This document shows positions 44,765-53,357 of a DNA stretch of 64,000 nucleotides, in pieces; the first letter of the stretch is position 1; each line of letters opens with the position of its first letter. The stretch lies in contig CAZEJT010000012.1 of the NCBI GenBank assembly GCA_964512655.1, forward strand, positions 1-64,000, read 5' to 3'. The notes below the pieces were generated by a model. It did no database searches. It was not told the origin of the DNA and worked only from the letters and a program-made list of their open reading frames with translations. This DNA comes from VBOC01 sp964512655 (GTDB taxonomy: Bacteria; Bacteroidota; Ignavibacteria; UBA10030; SZUA-254). The translations under genes and the position numbers were made by a program.

Positions 44765-44793
44765 AATATACTCGATTGACGGGGTAGTTGCAA
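44765..44793 (-). promoter_or_regulatory. Promoter of the DUF1385-prfA pair
   Basis: Minus strand: TTGCAA (44793-44788), 17 bp, TATATT (44770-44765), about 35 bp before the TTG start. Confidence 0.65.
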
Positions 44794-44857
44794 TTTGACC
44801 GGCTTTTGGTATTCGTGACGCTACAGCGCCACATTGTACCCATCGCGTCCCCCTTGA

Positions 44858-44939
44858 AGGCGCCCGCTTTAGCCGGCGTCAATCCTGTCCCTGCAAATCT
44901 GCCTCTCTCCGTTTCGTTCCACCGCTCCGCGCCCCGGGT
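44858..44939. repeat. Decayed REP-like elements
   Basis: GGCGCCCGCTTTAGCCGGCG (44860-44879) and TTCCACCGCTCCGCGCCCCG (from about 44917) look like degenerate copies of the two families seen intact at 42501-42626. Confidence 0.5.
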
Positions 44940-44940
44940 C

Positions 44941-46452
44941 TTAACCCTCCTCGAGTGGACTCTCTTCGCGCGGAATCTCCTCTTCGTCGGGTCTGGCGCT
45001 CCGCATCATGCTTTTGAGGAAGTCGATTTCTCGCATGTCGAAAAATTTGAGAAGGTACATGAGCGCGATGAAAGCGGCGATCAGGATGGTCTTGACGACG
45101 ATGCCTGATACTCCCTCATGTATGGGAATGAGCGCGTACACGGCCGCAACTGCCGCCGCCGCTGCCGCGATCTTCCCGAGCCTCCCCCACTCATACCTCA
45201 TCGGATATACTCTTCTCCCCACGATGAACCCACCGGCAGCCATCGCGAGGTAGGCCAAAAACGTCGCCCATGCCGCGCCCATCATGCCTGAGGAGGGAAT
45301 GAGCAGATAGTTAGCGATGACGTTTACCAGCGCGCCGATGAACATGATCACCGGGAGATAATGCGTCTTCTTCTCGATGTACATCCCGGCGGAGACGTTG
45401 ATGTAGACCCCGAAGAAGAGATAACCCAGGAGGACCACGGGAACAATATCGAGCCCCGGCCAGTAGTCGGGACTGATGATGTGCCTGCCGAAGATGCTGA
45501 TCGTGACGACATCCTTCACGAAGAACGTGACCGCCAGGAAAATGCCCGACATAAGGAGCACGATGTAGGTCAGAGCCCGGGCAAAAATTTCCTTCGCGCC
45601 GGGTTCCTTCGCCGTCGAGAAGAAAAAGGGGCGCCAGGCGTAATCGTACATCGAAACTATGAGCATCATGAATATGCCGAGGCGGTAATTCGCCTGATAG
45701 ATCCCCACCGTTGCGTCGTCCGTCAGCGCCCTAAGGATGGGGCGATCGATCACCTGGACCGCCGTGGCCGACAGCCCCGCGGGAATGGAAGGGAGCCCGA
45801 ATTTCATGAGCGCCCTCCACAGCACGGCGTTGAAATTTCCCGGGAAGTGGCGGACAATGGTCGGCAGCAGGAGAAGAAAGGTGAAAACAGAAGCAGCCAG
45901 CCCGCTGATGAAAATCCCCTTAACTCCCAAGTGGAACTTCACGAGGAGAAGGACATTCATGCCCACGTTGACGATGATGTTTGTAAACTTCAACGATGCG
46001 AACTTCGCGGACTTTCTCTCCATCCGCAGGGAGGCGAACGGCACGATGGCAAGCGCATCGAACGCCAGGATCCCGGCGGCATAATAGACGACATAATCGT
46101 ACTCTGCGGGAACGTTGATCGCCGCGGCCAATGCGGGCGCGAAAGAGGCGAGAGCGAGCGAGAAGGCCGCAGAACTGACGAAGAGGGATATGAAGGGAGT
46201 GACGAAATTGTCTTCGCGTGAACCGATCTCAAGGGTGGATGAATACTTGAAGTAGGCCGACTCCATCCCGTAGGAGTAGATGACGTTCACGAACGCGATG
46301 ATAGAGTAGACGACCGCGATGATCCCGTACGAGCCCGGCAGGAGAACGTTTGTATAGAGGGGCACGAGCAGGAAATTGAGGAAGCGCCCGATGATGGTGC
46401 TCGACCCGTAGACGATCGTTTCGCCGCCGAGGCGCTTCAGCTGTCGGAGCAT
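44941..46452 (-). CDS. Polysaccharide flippase (Wzx/MATE-like)
   Basis: 503 residues with 12-14 predicted membrane segments spread over the whole length. The N-terminus (GGETIVYGSSTIIGRFLNFLLVPLYTNVLLPGSYGI) is typical of the polysaccharide-synthesis transporter family, which flips lipid-linked oligosaccharides across the inner membrane. The C-terminus is a hydrophilic acidic tail. It follows nadC by 14 bp and is the last gene of the long minus-strand run that begins with glycan genes, which fits a role in exporting their product. Confidence 0.88.
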   Translation of the reverse strand: MLRQLKRLGGETIVYGSSTIIGRFLNFLLVPLYTNVLLPGSYGIIAVVYSIIAFVNVIYSYGMESAYFKYSSTLEIGSREDNFVTPFISLFVSSAAFSLALASFAPALAAAINVPAEYDYVVYYAAGILAFDALAIVPFASLRMERKSAKFASLKFTNIIVNVGMNVLLLVKFHLGVKGIFISGLAASVFTFLLLLPTIVRHFPGNFNAVLWRALMKFGLPSIPAGLSATAVQVIDRPILRALTDDATVGIYQANYRLGIFMMLIVSMYDYAWRPFFFSTAKEPGAKEIFARALTYIVLLMSGIFLAVTFFVKDVVTISIFGRHIISPDYWPGLDIVPVVLLGYLFFGVYINVSAGMYIEKKTHYLPVIMFIGALVNVIANYLLIPSSGMMGAAWATFLAYLAMAAGGFIVGRRVYPMRYEWGRLGKIAAAAAAVAAVYALIPIHEGVSGIVVKTILIAAFIALMYLLKFFDMREIDFLKSMMRSARPDEEEIPREESPLEEG

Positions 46453-46466
46453 TCAGAAGGGAGAAT

Positions 46467-47354
46467 TCACCTGCCTGAGGGGCGGGAGGAGTTGCCCGGC
46501 GGACGGATGTTGAGCGAAAGATCGAGGGCGGGCGCTGAGTGGGTCAATGCGCCTACGGATATGTAGTCGACCCCCGTCTCCGCAATCGCCCGGACATTCT
46601 CGAGTGACACGTTGCCGGAAGCTTCCACTTCCAGAGCGCGGTTGACCAGTGCGACCGCTCGTTTCATCTCGGGGAGGGAGAAATTATCGAGCATAATACG
46701 GTGGATTCCCGGGCACGCCAGGGCTTGCCGAACTTCGTCAAGAGTTTTCGTTTCGACCTCCACCCTCGCATGATGAACGGTTACTCCCCGGGACCTCTCG
46801 GCCCGCTCCACCGCGGCGGCGATCCCCCCGGCTGCTGCGATGTGGTTGTCCTTGATCAGGATCATGTCGTCGAGCCCGAACCGGTGATTCGTTCCTCCGC
46901 CGAGCCGCACTGCGAGTTTGTCGAGCGCTCGCAATCCCGGCGCGGTCTTCCGCGTATCCGTGATGCGCGCGCCTGTTCCCGCAACCGCGTCGGCGAATCT
47001 CTTTGTAAGAGTCGAAATCCCGCTCATCCTCTGGAGGAAGTTCAGCGCGGTGCGCTCGCCCTTGAGGATTCCCGCGAGCGGGCCTTCGATGGTCGCAACG
47101 AGCGTGCCTGCGTTGACGGGGGAACCATCCTCGACCATGGGACTGAAGATGAGGCCGGGATCGGCGATCCGGAAGGTTTCGGCTGCGATCTCAAGGCCGG
47201 CGACGACTCCCGTTCCCTTTGCGCCGATCTCTCCGACTCCCTGCAGGTCATGCGGGACGATCGCATCGGTGGTGATGTCCCCCATTCCGATGTCTTCCAT
47301 CATCGCCTCTTCTATGATGCGCGTAATTTTTCCTCCGGGATGCACGGCGCCCAT
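46467..47354 (-). CDS. nadC: Nicotinate-nucleotide pyrophosphorylase (carboxylating)
   Basis: Converts quinolinate and PRPP to nicotinate mononucleotide in NAD synthesis. Core signatures are RTALNFLQRMSGIST, the active-site stretch KTAPGLRALDKLAVRLGGG, FGLDDMILIKDNHI and the late VDYISVGALTHSAPALD. About 295 residues. The ATG at 47354 overlaps the stop of the Trm112-like gene (TGATG); a GTG one codon earlier is also possible. It sits among glycan and lipid genes without nadA or nadB nearby. Confidence 0.95.
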   Translation of the reverse strand: MGAVHPGGKITRIIEEAMMEDIGMGDITTDAIVPHDLQGVGEIGAKGTGVVAGLEIAAETFRIADPGLIFSPMVEDGSPVNAGTLVATIEGPLAGILKGERTALNFLQRMSGISTLTKRFADAVAGTGARITDTRKTAPGLRALDKLAVRLGGGTNHRFGLDDMILIKDNHIAAAGGIAAAVERAERSRGVTVHHARVEVETKTLDEVRQALACPGIHRIMLDNFSLPEMKRAVALVNRALEVEASGNVSLENVRAIAETGVDYISVGALTHSAPALDLSLNIRPPGNSSRPSGR

Positions 47355-47518
47355 CACGTCTTCTGCTGTTCGTCGGGGATCATATGGGGGACGTCGTCCT
47401 CAATCGGGTAGGTTCGACCGCATGCCCGGCAGGTCAGGGAATTGTTCCGGGGCTCGTGCGATAGCTCGCCGCGGCACGCCGGGCAGCGGAGAAGTTCGAG
47501 AAGCTCCGGAGGGATCAT
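47354..47518 (-). CDS. Trm112-like (UPF0434/YcaR-type) zinc-ribbon protein
   Basis: 54 residues. Sequence features: PPELLELLRCPACRGEL, then CRACGRTYPIEDDVPHMIP. Two CPxC/CxxC pairs (CPAC and CRAC) form a probable zinc site; YPI-D-x-VPxMIP is the family's C-terminal signature. The gene starts 7 bp after the thioesterase stop and its TGA overlaps the nadC ATG. In eukaryotes and archaea Trm112 activates several methyltransferases; the role of bacterial members is largely unknown, though in some genomes they lie beside lpxK and kdsB. Here the neighbours are different. Confidence 0.88.
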   Translation of the reverse strand: MIPPELLELLRCPACRGELSHEPRNNSLTCRACGRTYPIEDDVPHMIPDEQQKT

Positions 47519-47525
47519 TCGCCGC

Positions 47526-47966
47526 TTAGGCGGTCCCGGCGGCGGACTTCAGACCCGAACCGAGCGCGCTTCCGATGGCCTCCATGAACCGCGCAGGCGC
47601 GCGCGCAGGTTTTCCGGTGGCGGCGTTCACAAAGGTGTGCACGGTGTATCCTGAAACAAGAGGGTCCTTCGATCCGTCGGCGAAGATCTCGTACTCGATG
47701 CGGACCCGCGCCCCCGGCTTTTCCAGAACCATCGTCTTCACGCGGAGGAGATCGTCGTAGCGCGCGGACCGGAGGTAACGCGCCTGTGCCTCGATGACGG
47801 GGAGATAAAACCCCATCCGCTCGATGTCGGGATACGGAAGCCCGATTTCGCGGAGAAGGTCCGACCGCCCCTGCTCGAAGTATTCGAAAAACCTCCCGTA
47901 GTAGACCATCTTCATCTGGTCTGTGTCGGCGTAGCGGACACGGATTTCGGTCTCGACAGAGACCAT
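47526..47966 (-). CDS. YbgC/4HBT-family acyl-CoA thioesterase
   Basis: 146 residues from ATG 47966; longer readings run through accA in another frame. Hot-dog fold with VRYADTDQMKMVYYGRFFEYFEQGRSDLLRE, where the Asp of the YADTDQM segment corresponds to the catalytic Asp of the YbgC/4-hydroxybenzoyl-CoA thioesterase family (the longer string is split: VRYADTDQMKMVYYG and RFFEYFEQGRSDLL). The ATG overlaps the accA stop as TAATG, so translation is coupled. The link to accA suggests a role in acyl-CoA turnover; substrate unknown. Confidence 0.92.
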   Translation of the reverse strand: MVSVETEIRVRYADTDQMKMVYYGRFFEYFEQGRSDLLREIGLPYPDIERMGFYLPVIEAQARYLRSARYDDLLRVKTMVLEKPGARVRIEYEIFADGSKDPLVSGYTVHTFVNAATGKPARAPARFMEAIGSALGSGLKSAAGTA

Positions 47967-48916
47967 TACTCGTCGTACTCTCCCATCGAGGCGAACTTCT
48001 CGATCCGTTTCTCGACGAGCTTGTCGACCTTGAGTTTCTTGAGCTTCTTCAGCTCTTCGAGGATGATCTGCTTCAGGATCTCGGCCGATTTTGCCGGATC
48101 GCGATGGGCCCCGCCGAGGGGCTCCGGAACGATCCTGTCGACGATCCCCTCGGCAAGGAGGTCCGGGGCGGTGAGCTTCAGCGCCTCGGCCGCCTGCTCC
48201 TTGTAATCCCAGCTCCTCCAGAGGATGCTCGAGCACGATTCGGGGGAAATCACCGAGTACCAGGTGTTTTCCATCATCAGAACCCGGTCGCCGACACCGA
48301 TCCCGAGCGCTCCGCCGGAGGCGCCCTCGCCCACGATCACCACGATGATGGGAACCGGCAGATGCGACATTTCGAAGAGGTTTCGGGCGATCGCCTCAGC
48401 CTGTCCGCGTTCCTCCGCCTCGAGTCCCGGATACGCCCCCGGAGTGTCGAGCATCGTGATCACCGGCCTGCCGAATTTCGCGGCCAGTTTCATCAGGCGG
48501 AGGGCCTTCCGGTACCCTTCGGGATTCGGCATCCCGAAATTGCGGTAGAGGTTCGATTTCGTATCCCGCCCCTTCTGATGCCCGATCAGCATCACGGGCT
48601 CCGAATCGAGGCGGGCAAATCCTCCCACGATCGCCTTGTCGTCGCCGAAGGTGCGGTCGCCGTGCAGCTCCACGAAATCGGTCGCCATCAGCGAGATGTA
48701 ATCGAGCGTATAGGGACGGTCGGGGTGGCGAGCGAGCTGGACTTTTTGCCAGCGCGTGAGCCCGTCGTAGATGCTCTTCCTGAGCGCCTGGACTTTCTCT
48801 TCGAGGAGTTTGATTTCGCCGTTGATGTCGAGCGAGTCGGAGTATTTTTTCATCTCCTCGATCTTCTGCTCGAGATCGACAATCGGCTTTTCGAAATTCA
48901 GGACGGTTTTCGGCAT
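47966..48916 (-). CDS. accA: Acetyl-CoA carboxylase carboxyltransferase subunit alpha
   Basis: Half of the carboxyltransferase that makes malonyl-CoA for fatty-acid synthesis; it works with AccD, which is not in the window. Conserved blocks are HQKGRDTKSNLYRNFGMPNP, GYRKALRLMKLAAKFGRPV, DTPGAYPGLEAEERGQAEAI and VIVGEGASGGALGIGVGDRV. 316 residues, normal length, with the usual N-terminal coiled segment (LDLEQKIEEMKK-type). GGAG lies just before the ATG. It starts 9 bp after the GT2-PGT fusion gene and is part of the same run. Confidence 0.96.
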   Translation of the reverse strand: MPKTVLNFEKPIVDLEQKIEEMKKYSDSLDINGEIKLLEEKVQALRKSIYDGLTRWQKVQLARHPDRPYTLDYISLMATDFVELHGDRTFGDDKAIVGGFARLDSEPVMLIGHQKGRDTKSNLYRNFGMPNPEGYRKALRLMKLAAKFGRPVITMLDTPGAYPGLEAEERGQAEAIARNLFEMSHLPVPIIVVIVGEGASGGALGIGVGDRVLMMENTWYSVISPESCSSILWRSWDYKEQAAEALKLTAPDLLAEGIVDRIVPEPLGGAHRDPAKSAEILKQIILEELKKLKKLKVDKLVEKRIEKFASMGEYDE

Positions 48917-48925
48917 TGCTCCGGT

Positions 48926-50932
48926 TTAATTCTTTTCTCCGCGGAGAACCGACTTGAGGATAATCTCAAGATCGAGCATGAGAGATTGGTTCTTCGCGTA
49001 ATAAAGGTTGTACTTCGCGATCTCCTCGGCAGTCAGTCCGTCGCGCTCGTTGATCTGCGCGAGGCCGGTCAGACCGGGCTTGCCCAGGTACGCGCCTGAC
49101 CGCGCTGACCCGTTGACTGACGGCGCATCTTTGTCAAGCGGCGGTCCCACCAGGCTCGCCGTCCCGTTCAGCACTTTGGGAAGGAGCAGCGCGCCGCTCT
49201 GGATCCGGCTCATCGGTTTTCCCGATTTCATTCGGGCAGACGCCCAGGGATAGACGGTGACAAGGAGGATCGCCCCGCCCGCGAGATCGAACAACCGTTT
49301 GAACATCCGGTTGGGAAAGCGGTCGATGTTGTATTCGATTTCGACCAGCGGTATGTCGTCGAGCTGATCGATGTGGGTCTTGCCGATGATCACCTCGAGG
49401 CCCGTCGGGACGAGGCGGAAATTCACCGACTTATTCCGGGCGCGGCCGATGACGGAGAGGATGTCGGAATACGATAGAGTATCCGTCGAAAAAATCACCT
49501 CCGAGGCCCTCTGCTCCTGAATGACCTTACCAATATTGTCAATACTTCCAAGAATTTCAACACCCGCAATTCTCTCGCCAATGCGCTTCCGGCCCACGTC
49601 GATGAATCCGACCACGTCGTATCCGTCGGCAACGCGGGCTCGGAGTTTGCGCAGTACTTCCTGTCCGGACCCCTCGGTTCCGACGATGATCGTGCGCCGC
49701 CCGAAGAGACTCTTTCTCCGGAGCTGCGGCGACCGGAAGAGCGAGCGCGCCGCGAGCCTCCAGCCCGGTAGGAGCAGGAGATTGATCGCCCCCGAGATAA
49801 GCACGACCATGCGGCTGAATCCGTATTGCTTGAAAAAGAATGTCAGCGCGGAGATGATCACATACCCGATCACCACGGAACCCGCCGCCCTCGAGATAGA
49901 AAATTTCCTCGTCGTGTACACGCCGAGCGAATACATCGTGGCCGCAATTATCAACCACGGAACCGTCATCGTGATGGGATACGCGTACCCGGGAAAACGA
50001 AAGAGCGTTTTGAACCAGATCAGCTCTCCGAGGAGAAGTGAGAGGTCGATCAGCGCGAGGTCGGCAAGCGTAGCAAGGAGAGGCCGGGCGATCTTTCCGA
50101 GAAATGCGATCCACTCGCGCAGCGCTATGCCTGCCGCCAGCACTCCACTCACAAATACTCCCTGCTTCAGGTGCTTGCGGACGAAGACGCGCATCGCCTC
50201 ATAGAAAAGCTTCACCTCATCGATCTCACTCCGGCGCGCGCTCTCCCCTTTGTAGTGAATGATTTGGGTCTCCGGGCAGTATGAGATTTTCCGACCGGCC
50301 TGCTTGATGCGATAGCACCAATCCAGATCCTCGCCGTACATGAAAAACTGCTCATCGAGAAGCCCGATTTGATCCACGAGTTCCCGCCGGAAGCACATGA
50401 ACGAGCCGCTCACAGCGTCGACTTCATAGGACTCATTCGGGTCAAGATAGGTGAGATTGTATTTTCCGAAGAGCCGCGAATCAGGAAAAAGCGCACTCAG
50501 TCCCAGGATTCTGGCGAGCGCCACGGTTGGAGTGGGAAAGCTTCTGCGGCATGCAAGCTGGAGAGTGCCGTCGGGATTGAGAATCTTGCACCCCGCGAGC
50601 CCCACATCGGGATGCTCCTCAAGGAACCGTATCATTACCCGAAAGGTATCTTCCTGAACCAGCGTGTCGGGATTCAGGAGGAGTACGTATGTTCCGCGGC
50701 ACTGAGGAATCGCCGTATTGTTGCCTGCGGCAAATCCGCGGTTAGTCTTATTGACGATGAGCCGGACTTCGGGGAATCGCTCCCGGACCATCTCTACGCT
50801 CCCGTCGTCGGAGGCGTTGTCGACTACGAAAACTTCCGCCGGCAGGTCGCGAATCGCCTTTCCGATGGAGACGAGGGAATTCTCCAAAAAGGGACGGACA
50901 TTGTAATTGACGATGACGATCGAGAGGTCCAA
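48926..50932 (-). CDS. GT2 glycosyltransferase fused to a degenerate polyprenyl glycosylphosphotransferase
   Basis: 668 residues. Residues 1-255 are a rhamnosyltransferase-like GT2 (IVIVNYNVRPFLENSL, VVDNASDDGS, LLLNPDT, MYGEDLDWCYR). Residues 260-395 contain four or five membrane segments. Residues 410-520 form the nucleotide-binding CoA_binding_3 domain (GRRTIIVGTEGSGQEVLRKL). Residues 545-668 resemble the end of a sugar-phosphate transferase (VLNGTASLVGPP, GKPGLTGLAQINER, NQSLMLDLEIILK). The part that normally lies between the membrane helix and the SLVGP motif (GPVFYTQERVG ... KFRSM ... DAE ... LDEIPQ in the paralogue at 53358) is missing. The GT2 half should be active; the PGT half probably is not. 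TTG start, 9 bp after the preceding stop. Confidence 0.85.
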   Translation of the reverse strand: MDLSIVIVNYNVRPFLENSLVSIGKAIRDLPAEVFVVDNASDDGSVEMVRERFPEVRLIVNKTNRGFAAGNNTAIPQCRGTYVLLLNPDTLVQEDTFRVMIRFLEEHPDVGLAGCKILNPDGTLQLACRRSFPTPTVALARILGLSALFPDSRLFGKYNLTYLDPNESYEVDAVSGSFMCFRRELVDQIGLLDEQFFMYGEDLDWCYRIKQAGRKISYCPETQIIHYKGESARRSEIDEVKLFYEAMRVFVRKHLKQGVFVSGVLAAGIALREWIAFLGKIARPLLATLADLALIDLSLLLGELIWFKTLFRFPGYAYPITMTVPWLIIAATMYSLGVYTTRKFSISRAAGSVVIGYVIISALTFFFKQYGFSRMVVLISGAINLLLLPGWRLAARSLFRSPQLRRKSLFGRRTIIVGTEGSGQEVLRKLRARVADGYDVVGFIDVGRKRIGERIAGVEILGSIDNIGKVIQEQRASEVIFSTDTLSYSDILSVIGRARNKSVNFRLVPTGLEVIIGKTHIDQLDDIPLVEIEYNIDRFPNRMFKRLFDLAGGAILLVTVYPWASARMKSGKPMSRIQSGALLLPKVLNGTASLVGPPLDKDAPSVNGSARSGAYLGKPGLTGLAQINERDGLTAEEIAKYNLYYAKNQSLMLDLEIILKSVLRGEKN

Positions 50933-50941
50933 AGTTGCCGG

Positions 50942-51658
50942 CTACAATGTGCCCAGGATTTTCTTCAACTTGAGCTTCCAGACCATGAAGACCGCTTCGC
51001 GGACGATCTGTTTCGACATTTTGGAATGACCCGAAGTGCGGTCGGCAAAGGTGATGGGATGTTCGCACAGTTTGAACCCCTTGCTCCACGCCTTGAAGTT
51101 CATCTCGATCTGGAAGGCATAGCCGTTTGAGCGCACCTTGTCGAGATTGATGGACTCAAGCACTTCGCGCTTGAAGCACTTGAATCCTCCTGTCGCATCT
51201 TTGATCGGCAGTCCTGTGATCACGCGAGTATAGACGTTGGCCGCATAGCTCAGGAGTAACCGCCGGATCGGCCAGTTCACGACCCGGACGCCGTTGGTGT
51301 AGCGGGAGCCGACGACAAGGTCGCATCCGTTCATCTTCTCCAGAAACCGGGGAATTTCATCCGGGTTGTGCGAGAAATCTGCATCCATCTCGAAGACGTA
51401 ATCGAACCCCTTCGCGATCGCGTATCTGAATCCCTCAACGTATGCCGTTCCCAGCCCCATCTTGCCGGCGCGGCGGAGAAGGTGGATGCACGGATTGGTT
51501 TGCATGAGATCGGCAACGATATCCCCTGTGTGGTCCGGCGAATTGTCGTCTACGATCAATATCTCGATGCCCGGCACCTGGCCGAGGACCTGCTTGATGA
51601 AGAGGCCTACATTCTCGGCCTCGTTGTATGTCGGTGTTACGACGAGGATCTTCGGCAT
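50942..51658 (-). CDS. Polyprenyl-phosphate mannosyl/glucosyltransferase (DPM1-like GT2)
   Basis: 238 residues. Transfers a sugar from an NDP donor to polyprenyl phosphate at the inner face of the membrane. Motifs: VVTPTYNEAENV, VDDNSPDHTGD, the DxD-type FEMDADFSHNPDEIP, VGSRYTNG and DATGGFKCFKREVL. There is no C-terminal membrane domain, so it is the short bacterial form. The ATG lies 32 bp after the Wzi-like gene. The exact sugar cannot be read from sequence. Confidence 0.9.
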   Translation of the reverse strand: MPKILVVTPTYNEAENVGLFIKQVLGQVPGIEILIVDDNSPDHTGDIVADLMQTNPCIHLLRRAGKMGLGTAYVEGFRYAIAKGFDYVFEMDADFSHNPDEIPRFLEKMNGCDLVVGSRYTNGVRVVNWPIRRLLLSYAANVYTRVITGLPIKDATGGFKCFKREVLESINLDKVRSNGYAFQIEMNFKAWSKGFKLCEHPITFADRTSGHSKMSKQIVREAVFMVWKLKLKKILGTL

Positions 51659-51690
51659 TCCCCGGAGTCCTTTCTACTGTGTCTCAATGG

Positions 51691-53355
51691 TCAAAATTCC
51701 ACCCGCGCCTGCGCCGAGAAGAGATGATCCGTCAGGGCGACTCCCTGTGATTCGCGATCAGTCTTTCGATACTGATACTCGCCGCTGATGATGAAATTCG
51801 TGATGGGTTCGTATGCTGCCCGGAAGCGGAGCATGTCTGTACGGACAAGATTTCCGTCAAGGAACGTGGCGGTTTCCGAATCGCCGGTTCTGTGGCCCTC
51901 GAGGACGCTTCCACCCACGTTTCGCAAGTGGTCCTCGCCCAGCATAACATTCTCGCCGTGGCGCTCGCGTGCGCCCGATAGCCAGACGCGAAGAGAGCTC
52001 ACAGGACGATAGTTCAGTTCTGCCATGATTTCGTCGGAATTCGGCTCGAGATGGCTTCCCAAACCGATTGAATTGTGCGTGTAATCGTCACCGCTGGTCC
52101 TGTTGCTGTACACATATGGCTCAAGCCGTGTGTACTCTATGTCGGCATCGAGGTCAGATATCCCGACCAGGCCCGCCGCGTAGACGCCCCCCTGCCATCC
52201 GAACTCATTCCCCCACCAGCCCGTGCCGATCTTCGAGAAATCGATGTCATCGATAAGCCACGTGCCGTACAGCTTGTAACCGGCAGCCGGAAAAAGCTCT
52301 ACATCAAAATTGAGAAACGAGTTGTCCCTGTCTCCAAGGGCGTGCTCAGCCGATTTCCAGAAGTTGATGGGATTGAGGTACGCGAATTCCGGACTGAACC
52401 GTTGATAAATAGTCATCTCCGAGACCCCGACATTCAGCCTGTCGAACAACGACAACTGAATGCGATGGAGCGCCAGGTATTTGTTGCTTCCGGCGGGCTC
52501 GTCCATGAGCGTCCCCTGGAAAAAGAGGGAGTCCTGCACGAGCGAGCCGTGTATGAAGACGAAATGAAGCAGCTTGTAATGGGCGTCGATTCGTACCGCA
52601 TCGAACGTGGGGGCGTTATCCGAGAGGAGGAGCCTGTCCCCGTATCCCGTGCCGACGAGAAAGCGTTCCTTGCCGAACTCGATGTTGAACCAATCAATGT
52701 CCGCTCGCAGGTAGGCGTCCGTGAAGTCGAAATTCGTGGAACCGGGAAACCGAAGCTTGGAATTGCCCTTGAGGCGCGGGTCGGATAGCGCAAAATCCTT
52801 GTTCCCGAAGATCGTCCCGTCGGTTCCCTGAAGGAAATATCCGAACCTGTTCTTCACCGTTCCGCGAATCCTTCCGCCGTGTTCCTCAGAAGAGAAGTGG
52901 GTATCCCCATACGAATCTCCGGTAATCCCATTGTACCCCAGAGATCCAAGGAATTGTATGTAGAGCGAAAGGGAAGAGTCGGAGTAACCGTACAGGTATT
53001 TTACTTTCTGGGAAAGGGCATCCTTGAATCCGTCACGGAACAGAAACGTTGCTCCTGCTTCTGACGTCACCGGGTCGGGGGTAAATTCGCGCATAAATTT
53101 GTGAAGGAATTCCCCCTCCGCAGTCGTCAACGCATCCTTCTGCTGAGAAACCTGCAGGAGATATTCTGTGACCTCACGGCGGGACAGCGGCAGCGAAGCA
53201 TTGCTGTACGCGGAAAGGATTCCCTTTACACCCATCCGGTTCAGGAACTCATAGACCTGGTTGCTTGCGGGAACGTTTTCGACCTGCGCGATTGCGGCCC
53301 GGCCGGGGAACACTACAATAGAAAGAAACAAAGCGGCGCACCATCGTTTCCCCAA
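51691..53355 (-). CDS. Wzi-like outer-membrane beta-barrel protein
   Basis: 554 residues with a signal peptide (KRWCAALFLSIVVFPGRAAIAQ) and a C-terminal Phe after an aromatic last strand (LFSAQARVEF), typical of outer-membrane barrels. An N-terminal helical region (PASNQVYEFLNRMGVKGIL, SRREVTEYLLQVSQQ) is followed by many amphipathic strands such as FNIEFGKERFLVGTGYGDRL. This arrangement matches the capsule-assembly Wzi family, whose members anchor surface polysaccharide. Start is TTG, 2 bp after the preceding stop, with GGAGG upstream. The glycan-operon context supports the call. Confidence 0.8.
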   Translation of the reverse strand: MGKRWCAALFLSIVVFPGRAAIAQVENVPASNQVYEFLNRMGVKGILSAYSNASLPLSRREVTEYLLQVSQQKDALTTAEGEFLHKFMREFTPDPVTSEAGATFLFRDGFKDALSQKVKYLYGYSDSSLSLYIQFLGSLGYNGITGDSYGDTHFSSEEHGGRIRGTVKNRFGYFLQGTDGTIFGNKDFALSDPRLKGNSKLRFPGSTNFDFTDAYLRADIDWFNIEFGKERFLVGTGYGDRLLLSDNAPTFDAVRIDAHYKLLHFVFIHGSLVQDSLFFQGTLMDEPAGSNKYLALHRIQLSLFDRLNVGVSEMTIYQRFSPEFAYLNPINFWKSAEHALGDRDNSFLNFDVELFPAAGYKLYGTWLIDDIDFSKIGTGWWGNEFGWQGGVYAAGLVGISDLDADIEYTRLEPYVYSNRTSGDDYTHNSIGLGSHLEPNSDEIMAELNYRPVSSLRVWLSGARERHGENVMLGEDHLRNVGGSVLEGHRTGDSETATFLDGNLVRTDMLRFRAAYEPITNFIISGEYQYRKTDRESQGVALTDHLFSAQARVEF

Positions 53356-53357
53356 GT

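Noticed and set aside
47967..48236. Longer thioesterase frame through the end of accA
   Set aside because: The extra 90 residues are an out-of-frame reading of accA; the TAATG overlap marks the real start.
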